Shown: positions 24,702 through 33,694 of the stretch, piece by piece
Layout: each line of letters starts with the position of its first letter
Position numbering within the stretch: the first letter of the stretch is position 1
Made by a program: the position numbers and the translations under genes
The notes under the pieces: model-generated
Told to the model about the DNA's origin: nothing
Databases searched by the model: none
What the model saw: the letters and a program-made list of their open reading frames with translations, nothing else
Assembly: GCA_045542595.1 (NCBI GenBank)
Contig: JAZQLI010000039.1
Location: forward strand, 1-54,462
Origin: Scatosoma sp045542595
Lineage (GTDB): Bacteria > Bacillota > Clostridia > Christensenellales > Borkfalkiaceae
Length of the DNA stretch: 54,462 nt
Reading direction: 5' to 3'

Positions 24702-26864
24702 TTAAACACGAATATGCCGTTTAATGATTTCCGCCAAATTCGTGGGTAGTTTATTAAGCTCGGTGATGTCCAAAAACGAATTGCCGTATATACGCTCAAT
24801 ACAATCTTTATCATCGCCGATTGCCGCCGCGACGAATATAACGCCTTTACGCTTATATTCTTCTTTAATACTACGCAAATCTTTTTCAGCCTCCGAACCG
24901 CTGTATTTCGTATGATATGGTTGACCGTCCGATATCAAAATCAAAAGCTTTGTTGTTTCCGAGCGTTCACATAACCGTTCCGCAATATAGCGAAGCGCCG
25001 CGCCGTCTCGATTACAGTTCCTATTGGTAATACCCATAAGCCTATATTTATCGTTGTTGTCCACCGTTTCATACTCCGCATACGAATATAACTCTACGCA
25101 ACTCTTGCTATTCATTGTTCCAGTGGAATGCCCGTAAATCATTATAGGTATGCCAAGTGAAGCGCAAAAATCGTGTAAAATAATTGCTGTCGCTCGAGCT
25201 GACGTTATCCTACCGTTTTCTTTCATTGATCCCGATTCGTCTATCAAAACCGCGACCGCAAGCTCCGTTTCACGTGGAATATTATTTTTATAAAATACTC
25301 GCCCGTCGTTACGGTGAAGCGCGTTTGCATTCAAACGCCTTCCTATCAATAAATTCGTCTGTTTTGCGCCTTGTCGCGTGTCCTTGATTTGATGCATAAT
25401 ACTTTTTTGCAACCGTCTTGAAATATGCAATAACTCGCCGGAAAGATTATTATATCCCTCAACCAAACTCTCGTCTATTTCAGACATACGATTCACTCGT
25501 ATATTTACGTCCTTATGCACGTTCCCATAAGAAATTTTTTGCGCGTAATCGTTAAGCGCTTGCGTCCGTTCGTCTTCCATTTCTCTAAACACTTCTTCTT
25601 CAGAAATGCCTTCCAACAAACGGTTAATATCCGTAGCAGCATTTTCCTCACATGCTTGACGATATTCGTTGTTCCTTTCAAACGAGCCGTCCCCATCCGT
25701 CGAAATTTCTTCCGTTTCGTGATAAGGAATTCTACTGCTTTCTGTCCCTTTCTCACTTTCTTCCGTCGGTTCTTCGGTTTGGGGCTGTTCCATAAACGTT
25801 TTCGTCTCGCTGCGACTGCTTTGCGTATTAGCATTCTCTTCTTCAATACCGTTTTCATTCGCCACAATCGGAACAAACAACGAATTACCTATTTGCGAAC
25901 CACCGACAGTTGGTTTCAAAGCCTTGGATATTATTTCTTCTAAAGTCTGTCCCACACCACTAGACGAAGCTTGTTTTTGTTCTTGCTTGCTCTGCTCACA
26001 AAAATCTTTTACGTAATCCCACAACCGAACGAGGATTTGATTTACGGCAACCCAGCGTGCTTTCCCGTTTTTAGAAAAAAGTCCGTCATCTAAAACCGTT
26101 AATAATCCGAATACAGCTTGAATACGCTCATCCGTCAACGGCGTATCTCCATATTTTATTTCGCCAAACTTAACGTACGAAAGCATAATTTGCATAATCG
26201 TTCTTAAAATATGAAGTTTCCCTTGAGCTTCTATTTCTATCATCCGGCTTACCGTCGGCATTTCTGAGAAATCCGATTCGCGCATTCGTTCAAGCCCAAA
26301 ACCTAAGGTTCCAGGATATTGATTTAACATACGGTTTTCGATATATCCGTCCTCTAAAACGTTGTTCAGTTCACTCGCTACGATTTGTACCGCCAGTAAA
26401 TTCTCTTCAATTTCGCTTACGTAGTCCCATAAAGCCTTTTCATTATCCTCCTCTATCGGAGAGTTAAGTTTAGGCTTTTCAGGATACCATTGCTTGTCCT
26501 TCATACGATTTAAGTACGTTTGTTTCATCGGAAAATCGGTATAGAGAATATGCCCCAGCTCGTGCGCAAACAAACCGCAAACGAATTGATAACGGTTTGC
26601 CCTGCCCGCAACTTTCGTTACGCTCGGATGTCCTGCGTTTATCAAAATTCTACGGTTGTCCGTGGACGCTGAATGCTTATTGTCTTCTTCCCAAATTATC
26701 CTAACTTTAATCCGTCGATTGTACTGATACCGTCTCGTCTGTGCCATTGCTAAATCTTCAAAATAGCTCGACAACAACCGCGAAGTGAAAAACTGCCTAT
26801 CCGTTATTTTGCTTCGTTTTTCATTCATTCGTTTTTTAATTTCTTGATAACTCACTTTTGACAT
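24702..26864 (-). CDS. vWA-domain protein with HExxH motif (CobT/NorD-like)
   Basis: A 720-residue protein. The N-terminal part carries HELGHILYTDF (H101, E102, H105), a zinc-peptidase-like signature. A low-complexity acidic middle follows at ~300-430. The C-terminal von Willebrand A domain has the MIDAS motif LIDESGSMKENG near 540 and LLILISDGQP later. It sits immediately after a MoxR-type AAA+ ATPase gene. Such pairs act as metal-inserting or protein-remodelling chaperones elsewhere (CobNST, NorQD, RavA-ViaA). Its substrate on this element is unknown. Confidence 0.85.
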   Translation of the reverse strand: MSKVSYQEIKKRMNEKRSKITDRQFFTSRLLSSYFEDLAMAQTRRYQYNRRIKVRIIWEEDNKHSASTDNRRILINAGHPSVTKVAGRANRYQFVCGLFAHELGHILYTDFPMKQTYLNRMKDKQWYPEKPKLNSPIEEDNEKALWDYVSEIEENLLAVQIVASELNNVLEDGYIENRMLNQYPGTLGFGLERMRESDFSEMPTVSRMIEIEAQGKLHILRTIMQIMLSYVKFGEIKYGDTPLTDERIQAVFGLLTVLDDGLFSKNGKARWVAVNQILVRLWDYVKDFCEQSKQEQKQASSSGVGQTLEEIISKALKPTVGGSQIGNSLFVPIVANENGIEEENANTQSSRSETKTFMEQPQTEEPTEESEKGTESSRIPYHETEEISTDGDGSFERNNEYRQACEENAATDINRLLEGISEEEVFREMEDERTQALNDYAQKISYGNVHKDVNIRVNRMSEIDESLVEGYNNLSGELLHISRRLQKSIMHQIKDTRQGAKQTNLLIGRRLNANALHRNDGRVFYKNNIPRETELAVAVLIDESGSMKENGRITSARATAIILHDFCASLGIPIMIYGHSTGTMNSKSCVELYSYAEYETVDNNDKYRLMGITNRNCNRDGAALRYIAERLCERSETTKLLILISDGQPYHTKYSGSEAEKDLRSIKEEYKRKGVIFVAAAIGDDKDCIERIYGNSFLDITELNKLPTNLAEIIKRHIRV

Positions 26865-26887
26865 AAAAGTAAATACCTCCTCATTTT

Positions 26888-28765
26888 TTATGCTGCCCGC
26901 GTTTTATAAAGCGCCGACATTGCAGGGTCCAAGACCATTTCCTTTATCCATTTTTGGCTCGATATATCCGACGTTGCTTTGCTAATAATCGTATATAACG
27001 CGGAATTGTACACGTCGCCCGTTACCTGCATACTACGTATCCAGTCAATAAGGCTACGCATTCCTACGCACCCGTCCAAAATGTTATGTTCACGGCAGAA
27101 AATCTCCATATTATTCGTTACTTCCACCATTTTACCGACCATATATTCGTCCGTTTCTCCCGTTACACTCAAAGCCCTTTGCAACATCAACTCCGGTTTC
27201 GGCGCTTCCATATCCAACACTAAATTCATTCTGTCTATCGTGGATTGATTAAAATCACGACAACCTTCGTAATTGACATTGGTTGTTATTACCACCACGG
27301 CGTCGGGATGTCTTGGAATAATCTCTCCCGTAGGCAACGTAACCGAACCGCCTTGTTCTAACAAAGAATTTAAGCCGACCAATACGCCAGGTTGCTGTAT
27401 TAACGAAGGCTCTTGTATTTCTATGAGATAACCGTGCTTCAACGCTTTCAAAAAATCCGTTTCCACATAACGGAAACTTTGCTGACTCCCGTCCCCCGTT
27501 TCAACGGCTTTACATAACGTTTGTACTTTTTCGGTTACTAATCCCATAATCAACGCCATACATTCTTGCGTCGTTGCGCCTTGCTTTTCTTCACCCGCAA
27601 GCTGTGCATATACGCCTTCGGCGTTCCACTCGATTTCTTCAAGGTCGGGTAAATTCATCAATTTCGCTACGTTTTCGTAATTGATGCCACCCATCGCCGC
27701 AAGCTCGTCTAATTCTTTTTGTATCAAGGGGTCTTTTGCTGTCATTTTTTCCGTTTCAGGGAAAATCTGTCCCGTAAAATCAAATATTTCCGTATTCGCC
27801 GAACACGTGTATTTCATATACGGTAAGTTCAACCCCGCCGCAATCGCTTGCGCCGCCATCGTTTTACCCGTACCCGCAGGTCCGCGCAGAAGAAAGTTTC
27901 GCATTTGCATTGCTTTCCCCGTCGTTTTTTGTGCGTGCGAGCATACGTCAACGACTTGTTGCGGAACGATATACCAATTCGGCAATTTCGGTATTAACGC
28001 TTTCTCTGTTTTGGAATACTTCCGTTTGGAAAACGCATATTTGCTTGGCAACGCCTCTACGTCCATAATTTTTTTCGCTTGCGTTAAAATGGTATTACCT
28101 TTCTTTTCGGCAAAAATCGTGAACTCACCGACCATCACGTCTTGCGGTTCGTATGTCCCTGCTTCTAATTGCACTTTTGCTATAGGAAGCAGTGTTCCGC
28201 CCGCGTCTATATCCACCGTTATATGTTCCAAAATCGTATCGTTTTGTACTCTACGGTATACGTTTTCGCAAAGAATTGCCATAAATTCCTTCGCTTTGTC
28301 TACGTCCGATAATCCTTTCACGTATTCTTCATAGTACTTGTTAAACGTTTCGGAAAATTCCGTTTCTTTGATAAGCGTTGGAAACATTGCCATAATAATT
28401 GCCGCTCCGTCTCTGTTTCTTTCATTGACTACGTAAGGTTGCATTAAAGCCGTATCTTTTGAATATACCATGGCGTTCAAAGCACCCGTCAACGGGTCGT
28501 AAATTACCAAATGATATTGATCGTCCACGGACGATTTGTACTCGGCTATATTCTTTCCGTTTTGAACACCTACTGCGCCTATACCCGTAGCGTTTTTACA
28601 CGCGCATACGGCGTTAATTCCTTTAATAACGCCTGCTATCAATGTCGCTTCATTTGACGCACCAAACTTGGTCGAAAGTTGTAATTTCCTCGCCCCAACA
28701 TTAAAGGGTGCAGGTAAACTTCGTCCGAAATTAAACAAATTTCTTACTGCTATACTGTTACTCAT
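26888..28765 (-). CDS. MoxR/dynein-related AAA+ ATPase
   Basis: A 625-residue protein. Walker A is GPAGTGKTMAAQ (residues 295-306), followed by SANTEIFDFTGQIFPE typical of AAA_5 ATPases, Walker B-like GYLIEIQEPSLIQQPG, and a sensor region VVITTNVNYEGCRDFN. The N-terminal ~260 residues are a separate, unrecognised beta-rich domain. It is paired with the vWA protein 23 nt downstream. I infer a remodelling ATPase whose target is recruited by the vWA partner. Confidence 0.87.
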   Translation of the reverse strand: MSNSIAVRNLFNFGRSLPAPFNVGARKLQLSTKFGASNEATLIAGVIKGINAVCACKNATGIGAVGVQNGKNIAEYKSSVDDQYHLVIYDPLTGALNAMVYSKDTALMQPYVVNERNRDGAAIIMAMFPTLIKETEFSETFNKYYEEYVKGLSDVDKAKEFMAILCENVYRRVQNDTILEHITVDIDAGGTLLPIAKVQLEAGTYEPQDVMVGEFTIFAEKKGNTILTQAKKIMDVEALPSKYAFSKRKYSKTEKALIPKLPNWYIVPQQVVDVCSHAQKTTGKAMQMRNFLLRGPAGTGKTMAAQAIAAGLNLPYMKYTCSANTEIFDFTGQIFPETEKMTAKDPLIQKELDELAAMGGINYENVAKLMNLPDLEEIEWNAEGVYAQLAGEEKQGATTQECMALIMGLVTEKVQTLCKAVETGDGSQQSFRYVETDFLKALKHGYLIEIQEPSLIQQPGVLVGLNSLLEQGGSVTLPTGEIIPRHPDAVVVITTNVNYEGCRDFNQSTIDRMNLVLDMEAPKPELMLQRALSVTGETDEYMVGKMVEVTNNMEIFCREHNILDGCVGMRSLIDWIRSMQVTGDVYNSALYTIISKATSDISSQKWIKEMVLDPAMSALYKTRAA

Positions 28766-28776
28766 TTCTTACTCCT

Positions 28777-29481
28777 TTACTTTAATTTTATTTTTATCCC
28801 TTTCTCTGGGATGATTTCCACGTTCTCAAGTCCAGCTTTTACAAGCTCTTCTCGAATGCCTTCCCAATATTTTTCTTCAGGTAAATCCGAAACCGCTAAT
28901 ATCAGCTCATTATTACCCTGCCCTATCACGTCGTTGCATTTTTCGTTCAACTCTGCAATATGAGAATCCACCCATTCAAAAGCAACGCGCTCGCTATCAT
29001 CCTTCTCCGACTCAACTTCCACGGAAGCCGCGTCCGTCGGGTCGCCCGTAGACGACATTACTTCAATACCCGTTACGCTCTTATCCGTTATACAAACTTT
29101 TACTTTGTTATACCCGCCTGCCTTGTTTAATCTCACATAAACATCTTCCCCGCTTTGGATTTGAGTCCATGCATTTGGTTTTTCCCAAACCCATTTCGCA
29201 TTCGGATACACGTCGTTTATGTAAAAAGATACCTGCTCTACGATGAAACCATAGTCCGTTTTCTCAAAAACAGGCGCTTGTACCCTTGTCTCTAACGGTA
29301 GTTCTTGGTTATTCGGCTTCGTTTTAAGGCTTTCAAACAAGCGTTTTCCTGTTAAAAACAAACCAACGAATAACACAAGCAAAACCAACGGCCATAAGCG
29401 AAAAACGAACAAAAAGAAACATATAATTCCCGTGCAAACAAGCGTATCGTTTGCCGAGCGGAAAGAATTATCCTTACGCAT
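28777..29481 (-). CDS. Membrane-anchored hypothetical protein
   Basis: A 234-residue protein with one hydrophobic hairpin at ~15-45 (LVCTGIICFFLFVFRLWPLVLL), then a charged soluble region. It overlaps the next-upstream gene by 8 nt with GGAGGT before ATG 29481. As the gene just upstream of the AAA+/vWA pair it could anchor that complex at the membrane, an inference from position only. Confidence 0.65.
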   Translation of the reverse strand: MRKDNSFRSANDTLVCTGIICFFLFVFRLWPLVLLVLFVGLFLTGKRLFESLKTKPNNQELPLETRVQAPVFEKTDYGFIVEQVSFYINDVYPNAKWVWEKPNAWTQIQSGEDVYVRLNKAGGYNKVKVCITDKSVTGIEVMSSTGDPTDAASVEVESEKDDSERVAFEWVDSHIAELNEKCNDVIGQGNNELILAVSDLPEEKYWEGIREELVKAGLENVEIIPEKGIKIKLK

Positions 29482-29983
29482 GCTTTTCTACCTCCTTCGG
29501 CGGAGCAAAGTCGCAAAATAGAATGTCCTTCCTATATTCGATATGTTCACAAATGAATTTTTCGTCTACACATTTTTGGTCGCATAATACCATAGGCTGT
29601 TGCTTGGATTTTTTTGCCTTTGTTTTTCGACCTGGGGGAATATAAATATGAATCGTATTTTCGCTCTCGACATATGTTTTTCGGGTAATCACCGCAGCAA
29701 CACTCCCACAATCCGTCAATTTTCCCGATTGATTTTCGTCGCCCAGTACCACCGAACCTAATACAATTTTACTCTCACCCATTTTCGGTTTTATAAGTAT
29801 CCTTTCAAATGAGTTTACCTCAAAATACAATTTGATTATATATTGCCGTTTGAGTTTTACCCCGTCGATAATACTCGATAATTCCGCTTCGTTAAGGCAA
29901 CCTTGCGTTTTTTCTTTGAGAATAAATTTCAACTTGTTCCGTCTTTGCTTTTCTGATAAACTACCAAAATTTTCATTCTTCAT
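29474..29983 (-). CDS. Hypothetical protein
   Basis: A 169-residue protein from ATG 29983, which has GGAGGAGAAGG upstream; the open frame to 30034 runs into the terminator hairpin and is rejected as start. A Lys-rich N-terminal region, a beta core (KIVLGSVVLGDENQ) and CDQKCVDEKFICEH near the end. Not recognised. Confidence 0.65.
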   Translation of the reverse strand: MKNENFGSLSEKQRRNKLKFILKEKTQGCLNEAELSSIIDGVKLKRQYIIKLYFEVNSFERILIKPKMGESKIVLGSVVLGDENQSGKLTDCGSVAAVITRKTYVESENTIHIYIPPGRKTKAKKSKQQPMVLCDQKCVDEKFICEHIEYRKDILFCDFAPPKEVEKHA

Positions 29984-30007
29984 TTCCTTCTCCTCCGTAA
30001 AAAGCAA

Positions 30008-30046
30008 AAGCACGCATAAACAACTTATAGCCATTTACGCGTGCTT
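30008..30046 (-). terminator. Terminator after ssb
   Basis: A thirteen-base-pair stem (AAGCACGCGTAAA / TTTATGCGTGCTT on the minus strand, one G-U), then TTGCTTTTTA. Confidence 0.7.
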
Positions 30047-30071
30047 CGTTTTTATCTATTAAGGCATTACC

Positions 30072-30581
30072 TTAACAGAAATCGTCGTACCCTGCAATCG
30101 GGGTATATCCCTCGAAATTATCCGACTCGGTTGCCGATTGTTTCGGTGCCGCTTTTACGGGCGCAGGCTTTGCCGTAGCTTTGGGCTTTGCGGGTTGCGC
30201 TTCGTGTTCGGTGTCATCTCCAGAACTCGATTTTTTGCCGTTGCCGCTAAACGCATAGTTAACGTCTAAAACCTTGATAAAGATTTTCTTCTTTATCTCT
30301 CCCGAGTCTCTATCGGGAAACGTCCCAACGATTTTTTTACCCATATAGGAAATACAGCTCCCTGCTTTCAAATCCAAGCGTTTGATTTCTTCGCATACGC
30401 TTCCGTACGCTTTCAAGGTTGCGTTTTCCCAAAAGGTTTTGTCCTCGGCATTCGCGTCGTAATGCGGAATGCTTACGCGGAAACACACAGATTCGCCCGT
30501 TTCGGAAAATTTGAGTGCTTCGGTGTTGTCGTAGCCTTTGCATACGACGGCTCTTTGTTCCATAGTATAACTACTACTCAT
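30072..30581 (-). CDS. ssb: Single-stranded DNA-binding-like protein
   Basis: A 169-residue protein from ATG 30581 (AAAGGAG, 7-nt spacing). The N-terminal ~110 residues look like an OB fold (SVCFRVSIPHYDANAEDKTF, ENATLKAYGSVCEEIK, SYMGKKIVGTFPDRDS). An Ala/Lys/Pro-rich linker follows, then an acidic tip ending GYDDFC. That tip imitates, but is not identical to, the canonical SSB C-terminal acidic-Pro-Phe hook. It is flanked by terminators on both sides and so is a separate unit. Confidence 0.75.
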   Translation of the reverse strand: MSSSYTMEQRAVVCKGYDNTEALKFSETGESVCFRVSIPHYDANAEDKTFWENATLKAYGSVCEEIKRLDLKAGSCISYMGKKIVGTFPDRDSGEIKKKIFIKVLDVNYAFSGNGKKSSSGDDTEHEAQPAKPKATAKPAPVKAAPKQSATESDNFEGYTPIAGYDDFC

Positions 30582-30671
30582 AAAATTACTCCTTTGCAAG
30601 TCTTTTACTTGCGATTTAAAATTTATTATTCCTTCCGCTTTTCGCGGTTGAAACCGATTGAAATAAAAACC

Positions 30672-30693
30672 GTCGGTTAATCCTATAACCGAC
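30672..30693 (-). terminator. Terminator upstream of ssb
   Basis: Perfect 8-bp stem (GTCGGTTA / TAACCGAC), 6-nt loop, then GGTTTTTATTT on the minus strand. It ends the 33.6-to-30.8 kb group. The rest of the 228-bp gap holds no clear promoter. Confidence 0.8.
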
Positions 30694-30809
30694 CTTAAAA
30701 TTTGAAACTATTATTTTCTAAAAAATATTGATACTAAAAAACTGAAAACTGATTTATCTACGCTTTTTCAAGCGTTCCCCTTCACCTTGCTTAAACAAGA
30801 TGATATTGG

Positions 30810-31250
30810 CTATTCATAAACTTCTATTGCATAATAATCGCTTACGGTTTGCACACCGCCATATTCATAAACGGACGTCTTTAAGGATATATAACAACGT
30901 ACCTGTACTCCAATTTTCATATTGCGTATATTCCTACGTATCGGCAATTTAACTGTTCCGTAATCCGTCGCTAAATATACCACTTTCGTATGTTTCAGAA
31001 AACGAGTCTGCTCCATACTCTCGCATTCGCCCGATAAGACTATATAGCGTTTTAATAGCGCTGCAAATAATACGCTTACGCCGTTAAGAACAAAGACCAC
31101 TGCTCCAATAAGGCACGGTATTGCGAACATAAAATCCTTAGTTACTATCCACGTGATAACACCTAATATAAAAAATAAAACACCTAAGCCCATTCGCTTA
31201 TAAATTTGCCTTTTCAACACTGTAGGCACGTCTATCCATTGCTCTTTCAT
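30810..31250 (-). CDS. Two-helix membrane protein
   Basis: A 146-residue protein with membrane helices at about 20-38 (MGLGVLFFILGVITWIV) and 44-66 (AIPCLIGAVVFVLNGVSVLF), then a soluble beta-rich end. AAGGAGG precedes ATG 31250. No family is recognised. Confidence 0.65.
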   Translation of the reverse strand: MKEQWIDVPTVLKRQIYKRMGLGVLFFILGVITWIVTKDFMFAIPCLIGAVVFVLNGVSVLFAALLKRYIVLSGECESMEQTRFLKHTKVVYLATDYGTVKLPIRRNIRNMKIGVQVRCYISLKTSVYEYGGVQTVSDYYAIEVYE

Positions 31251-31262
31251 CTTGCGCCCTCC

Positions 31263-31820
31263 TTACGCTAAATACAAGCGATTTTTCTCGATTAACCGTA
31301 AAACGGCGTTTACCGTTTCATCTCTACGCTTTGCATATAACATATCCCGTCGAAGTGTATTATCTACTTGAATACGGGTTCTGTAAATCCGCTCGGATAA
31401 AGCCACTCCAAACTCGTCCGTATCAAAATCTTTAGAGCTTATATCGTGTTCGATTAAATACACCAATTCTTCCATTCTCAACCTACGCTCATTGTTCTTA
31501 AGCCATAGCATAATTTCTTTCTCTAAACCGCGCAACGAGAACAAGCTGTGCTTTTGTGAATTGACACAAATACTGTTAGACGTCAATACGTCATATAAAC
31601 CGTGTAGATTAGGTAGAGCCATTTCTGTCATCAACCCTTCTTCGCATAACTGCGAAACAAGCGATAATTCATCTAAGTCTTTCGGACTATAACTAATACC
31701 CTTCGCGCATAGCCATATACGCGCCTTTTTATCTTTCAGCGCATACCTGCCCCATTGTTTTTGCACGATTATACTATTTCGAGAACGCTTTTTAAGTAGT
31801 TTCCCTTTTGATAAAAACAA
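31263..31820 (-). CDS. Hypothetical protein
   Basis: A 185-residue basic protein, probably started by TTG 31820 with AAGGAGG 10 nt upstream. The middle (YALKDKKARIWLCAKGISYS, LVSQLCEEGLMTE) recalls a winged-helix or PqqD-like fold, but the match is too weak to name. Unknown function. Confidence 0.6.
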   Translation of the reverse strand: MFLSKGKLLKKRSRNSIIVQKQWGRYALKDKKARIWLCAKGISYSPKDLDELSLVSQLCEEGLMTEMALPNLHGLYDVLTSNSICVNSQKHSLFSLRGLEKEIMLWLKNNERRLRMEELVYLIEHDISSKDFDTDEFGVALSERIYRTRIQVDNTLRRDMLYAKRRDETVNAVLRLIEKNRLYLA

Positions 31821-31835
31821 TAAACCATCACCTCC

Positions 31836-32105
31836 TTACGTCATAAACGCAACCACCGCACAAGCCGATACGATAATCGCAACCACAAAACCCACTAGCG
31901 CAATTTTTACATATAATCCTGTATTGCTTTGCTTGGTTTGTTCTTGCCCAGCATCTTCGGGTAATACGTCCTCATAATACGTATCCCCTTTCGTTGTCTT
32001 GGGCGTTTCCTGCGGTGATTGTTGGAACTGTCCCGCACCGCATTCGGGACAAAATAAAACGGCGTTGTCTTCTACTACAACACCGCATTTATTGCATATT
32101 TTCAA
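31836..32105 (-). CDS. Zinc-ribbon membrane-anchored protein
   Basis: An 89-residue protein, TTG 32105 start with AGGAGG upstream. CNKCG ... CPECG is a classic zinc-ribbon (residues 4-24), then a polar linker, then one C-terminal membrane helix (YVKIALVGFVVAIIVSACAV). It would display a metal-binding tip on the cytoplasmic face. No partner is known. Confidence 0.75.
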   Translation of the reverse strand: MKICNKCGVVVEDNAVLFCPECGAGQFQQSPQETPKTTKGDTYYEDVLPEDAGQEQTKQSNTGLYVKIALVGFVVAIIVSACAVVAFMT

Positions 32106-32133
32106 TTGTATTTCTACCTCCTTTCAAAAATAA

Positions 32134-32156
32134 AAGTGGAGCCGTTGACTCCACTT
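32134..32156 (-). terminator. Terminator after the zinc-ribbon gene
   Basis: AAGTGGAG / CTCCACTT, 8-bp perfect stem with a 7-nt loop, followed by TTATTTTTG on the minus strand. It ends the Fic toxin-antitoxin unit. Confidence 0.85.
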
Positions 32157-32163
32157 ATATAAG

Positions 32164-32334
32164 TTAAATATGAAATTCTTTCTTTCGTTTCTCATACTCC
32201 GATATTTCACGGGCGTTTGCCAGACGAATTTTCTTCTTCCCACAATCTGGGCAACGTTCTGGTTCTACTTCGCTTTCAAATAAGAACATGCAATCCCTCG
32301 TCTCACAACTATATAATTTCTTTTCCTTTTCCAT
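32164..32334 (-). CDS. Small zinc-ribbon protein in Fic unit
   Basis: A 56-residue protein from ATG 32334 (a longer frame starts at 32364). YSCETRDCMFLF and ERCPDCGKKK give two Cys pairs, a zinc ribbon. It slightly overlaps the Fic toxin gene or follows it within a few bases and is terminated right after, so it is co-transcribed with the toxin. Its role is unknown. Confidence 0.7.
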   Translation of the reverse strand: MEKEKKLYSCETRDCMFLFESEVEPERCPDCGKKKIRLANAREISEYEKRKKEFHI

Positions 32335-32347
32335 CTTAGCACTTCCG

Positions 32348-33058
32348 TTATTTTTTGTATTCATGTGGACGCTCTTTATAGTCCCTTACTTTATAATCTC
32401 CAATCTTTTCGTATTTGGAATCTTTATCGCTAGTTTCTTCATCTACGCCAACACGTTCATGCAAAATAGCGTCAAAGAAAATCTTTTCTAAATATTCATA
32501 TTTCGAGTATATGCCTTGCGTACACCAAACCAATGCATTTCTCACATACGAAGAATGTTCTCTGAAAAGTTCGTGATTTACTTCAAAACCCAAGTGCTTT
32601 GCAAGCAATACAGCAAATACGATAACCGTCCGCGTATTCCCCTCACGAAACGGATGAATATGCCAAATCCCCGAAATAATACGAACTAATCGAAATACCA
32701 CGTCGTGGTCGTTATCCCCTGCTCGTTTTAATTTCGTGATTTCTTTCATTATCTCCGTAAGTTTTTTCTTAATTTCCTTGGGATAAGCATAATGAACCGT
32801 ATCGCCACCTAACACCACTTCTGATTTAGTCATTTGTATAGTTCTAAACTCACCACCCCAATCGTATATCTGTCCGAAAATCGTGCGATGAATATCACAA
32901 AGAGTCTCTGTGTTAAATTTAGCGTACTCACGCTCATAAATCGCCGTCATTGCTAAATTGGTTATGTCTGCTTCTGCTTTACGAAGCAATTCATAATCCT
33001 TAATATTTGCCCTGTTCCTTAAAACGTCCACGTCTTCATATAAATACGGATCTCTCAT
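32348..33058 (-). CDS. Fic-domain toxin (VbhT-like core)
   Basis: A 236-residue protein. DWGGEFRTI and the active-site loop HPFREGNTRT (residues 135-144) mark a Fic AMP-transferase core of the kind paired with a separate antitoxin. No inhibitory S-x-x-x-E-G helix is present in the toxin itself. A charged C-terminal tail of ~35 residues follows. It starts 3 nt after the upstream gene, which carries an inhibitory-helix-like segment, so the two form a class I-style toxin-antitoxin pair. Confidence 0.85.
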   Translation of the reverse strand: MRDPYLYEDVDVLRNRANIKDYELLRKAEADITNLAMTAIYEREYAKFNTETLCDIHRTIFGQIYDWGGEFRTIQMTKSEVVLGGDTVHYAYPKEIKKKLTEIMKEITKLKRAGDNDHDVVFRLVRIISGIWHIHPFREGNTRTVIVFAVLLAKHLGFEVNHELFREHSSYVRNALVWCTQGIYSKYEYLEKIFFDAILHERVGVDEETSDKDSKYEKIGDYKVRDYKERPHEYKK

Positions 33059-33061
33059 CTA

Positions 33062-33586
33062 TTATACCCCCACAGGAAAACCATATCTTTTCAGCGTATC
33101 ACTAAATACTGCTATGAACTTTTTATCGCCATTTTGCCATTCGGCAATTCCTTTTTGTGTTTCTTCACTTGCAAACACGCCCTCTACGGCATTCATACTC
33201 ATAGCAAACGACGATGATTTCATTTTCTGTTCTTTTGAAATATCATCCATACCGCTCGCCATTTTATAAAGTTGCAAATCGCAATATAAGCCACGTCCTA
33301 TATGCATTGACGCTTTTTCTAATTGTTCTATTCTTGCTTCAATTTCCGTAAGCTCCGTCTCATACTGTTTACGCCGCATTATCCCCTTTTCCGTATCTAC
33401 AACATCTTCAACTTTTATATAAGAACTTATAATCTTTTTTCCAACTCGACGTTGTAAATAATACTGCTCTTTGCCGTTGATACTCTTCTTGGATAAATAC
33501 CCTAACGGTAAAGCAGATAATTTATTTTTAATGAGATTTCGTCTATTCAAAAGTTTTTCATACTCTTTTTTGATTGAACTTGACAT
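33062..33586 (-). CDS. Fic antitoxin with N-terminal basic/coiled-coil domain
   Basis: A 174-residue protein. The N-terminal two-thirds is basic with a helical run (ETELTEIEARIEQLEKA); its start (LPLGYLSKKSINGKEQYYLQ) slightly resembles small DNA-element proteins. The C-terminal ~50 residues (FAMSMNAVEGVFASEE, then GIAEWQNGD) resemble the VbhA-type antitoxin helix, with E135-G136 kept but the expected Ser replaced by Met131 (a Ser is one position earlier). It likely blocks the Fic toxin's ATP site. AGGAGG precedes ATG 33586. Confidence 0.75.
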   Translation of the reverse strand: MSSSIKKEYEKLLNRRNLIKNKLSALPLGYLSKKSINGKEQYYLQRRVGKKIISSYIKVEDVVDTEKGIMRRKQYETELTEIEARIEQLEKASMHIGRGLYCDLQLYKMASGMDDISKEQKMKSSSFAMSMNAVEGVFASEETQKGIAEWQNGDKKFIAVFSDTLKRYGFPVGV

Positions 33587-33612
33587 ACTTTACCTCCTAT
33601 TTCAGTATATTC

Positions 33613-33641
33613 ATTATAGCATATAATATCCTACAAGTCAA
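33613..33641 (-). promoter_or_regulatory. Promoter of the Fic toxin-antitoxin unit
   Basis: TTGACT (33636-33641), 17 nt, TATAAT (33613-33618) on the minus strand, about 25 nt before the antitoxin start. Confidence 0.8.
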
Positions 33642-33694
33642 GCAGTTTTATTAAAATGTAGGTTATATTTTGGTAAATTAAGAATTTGGTTTTA

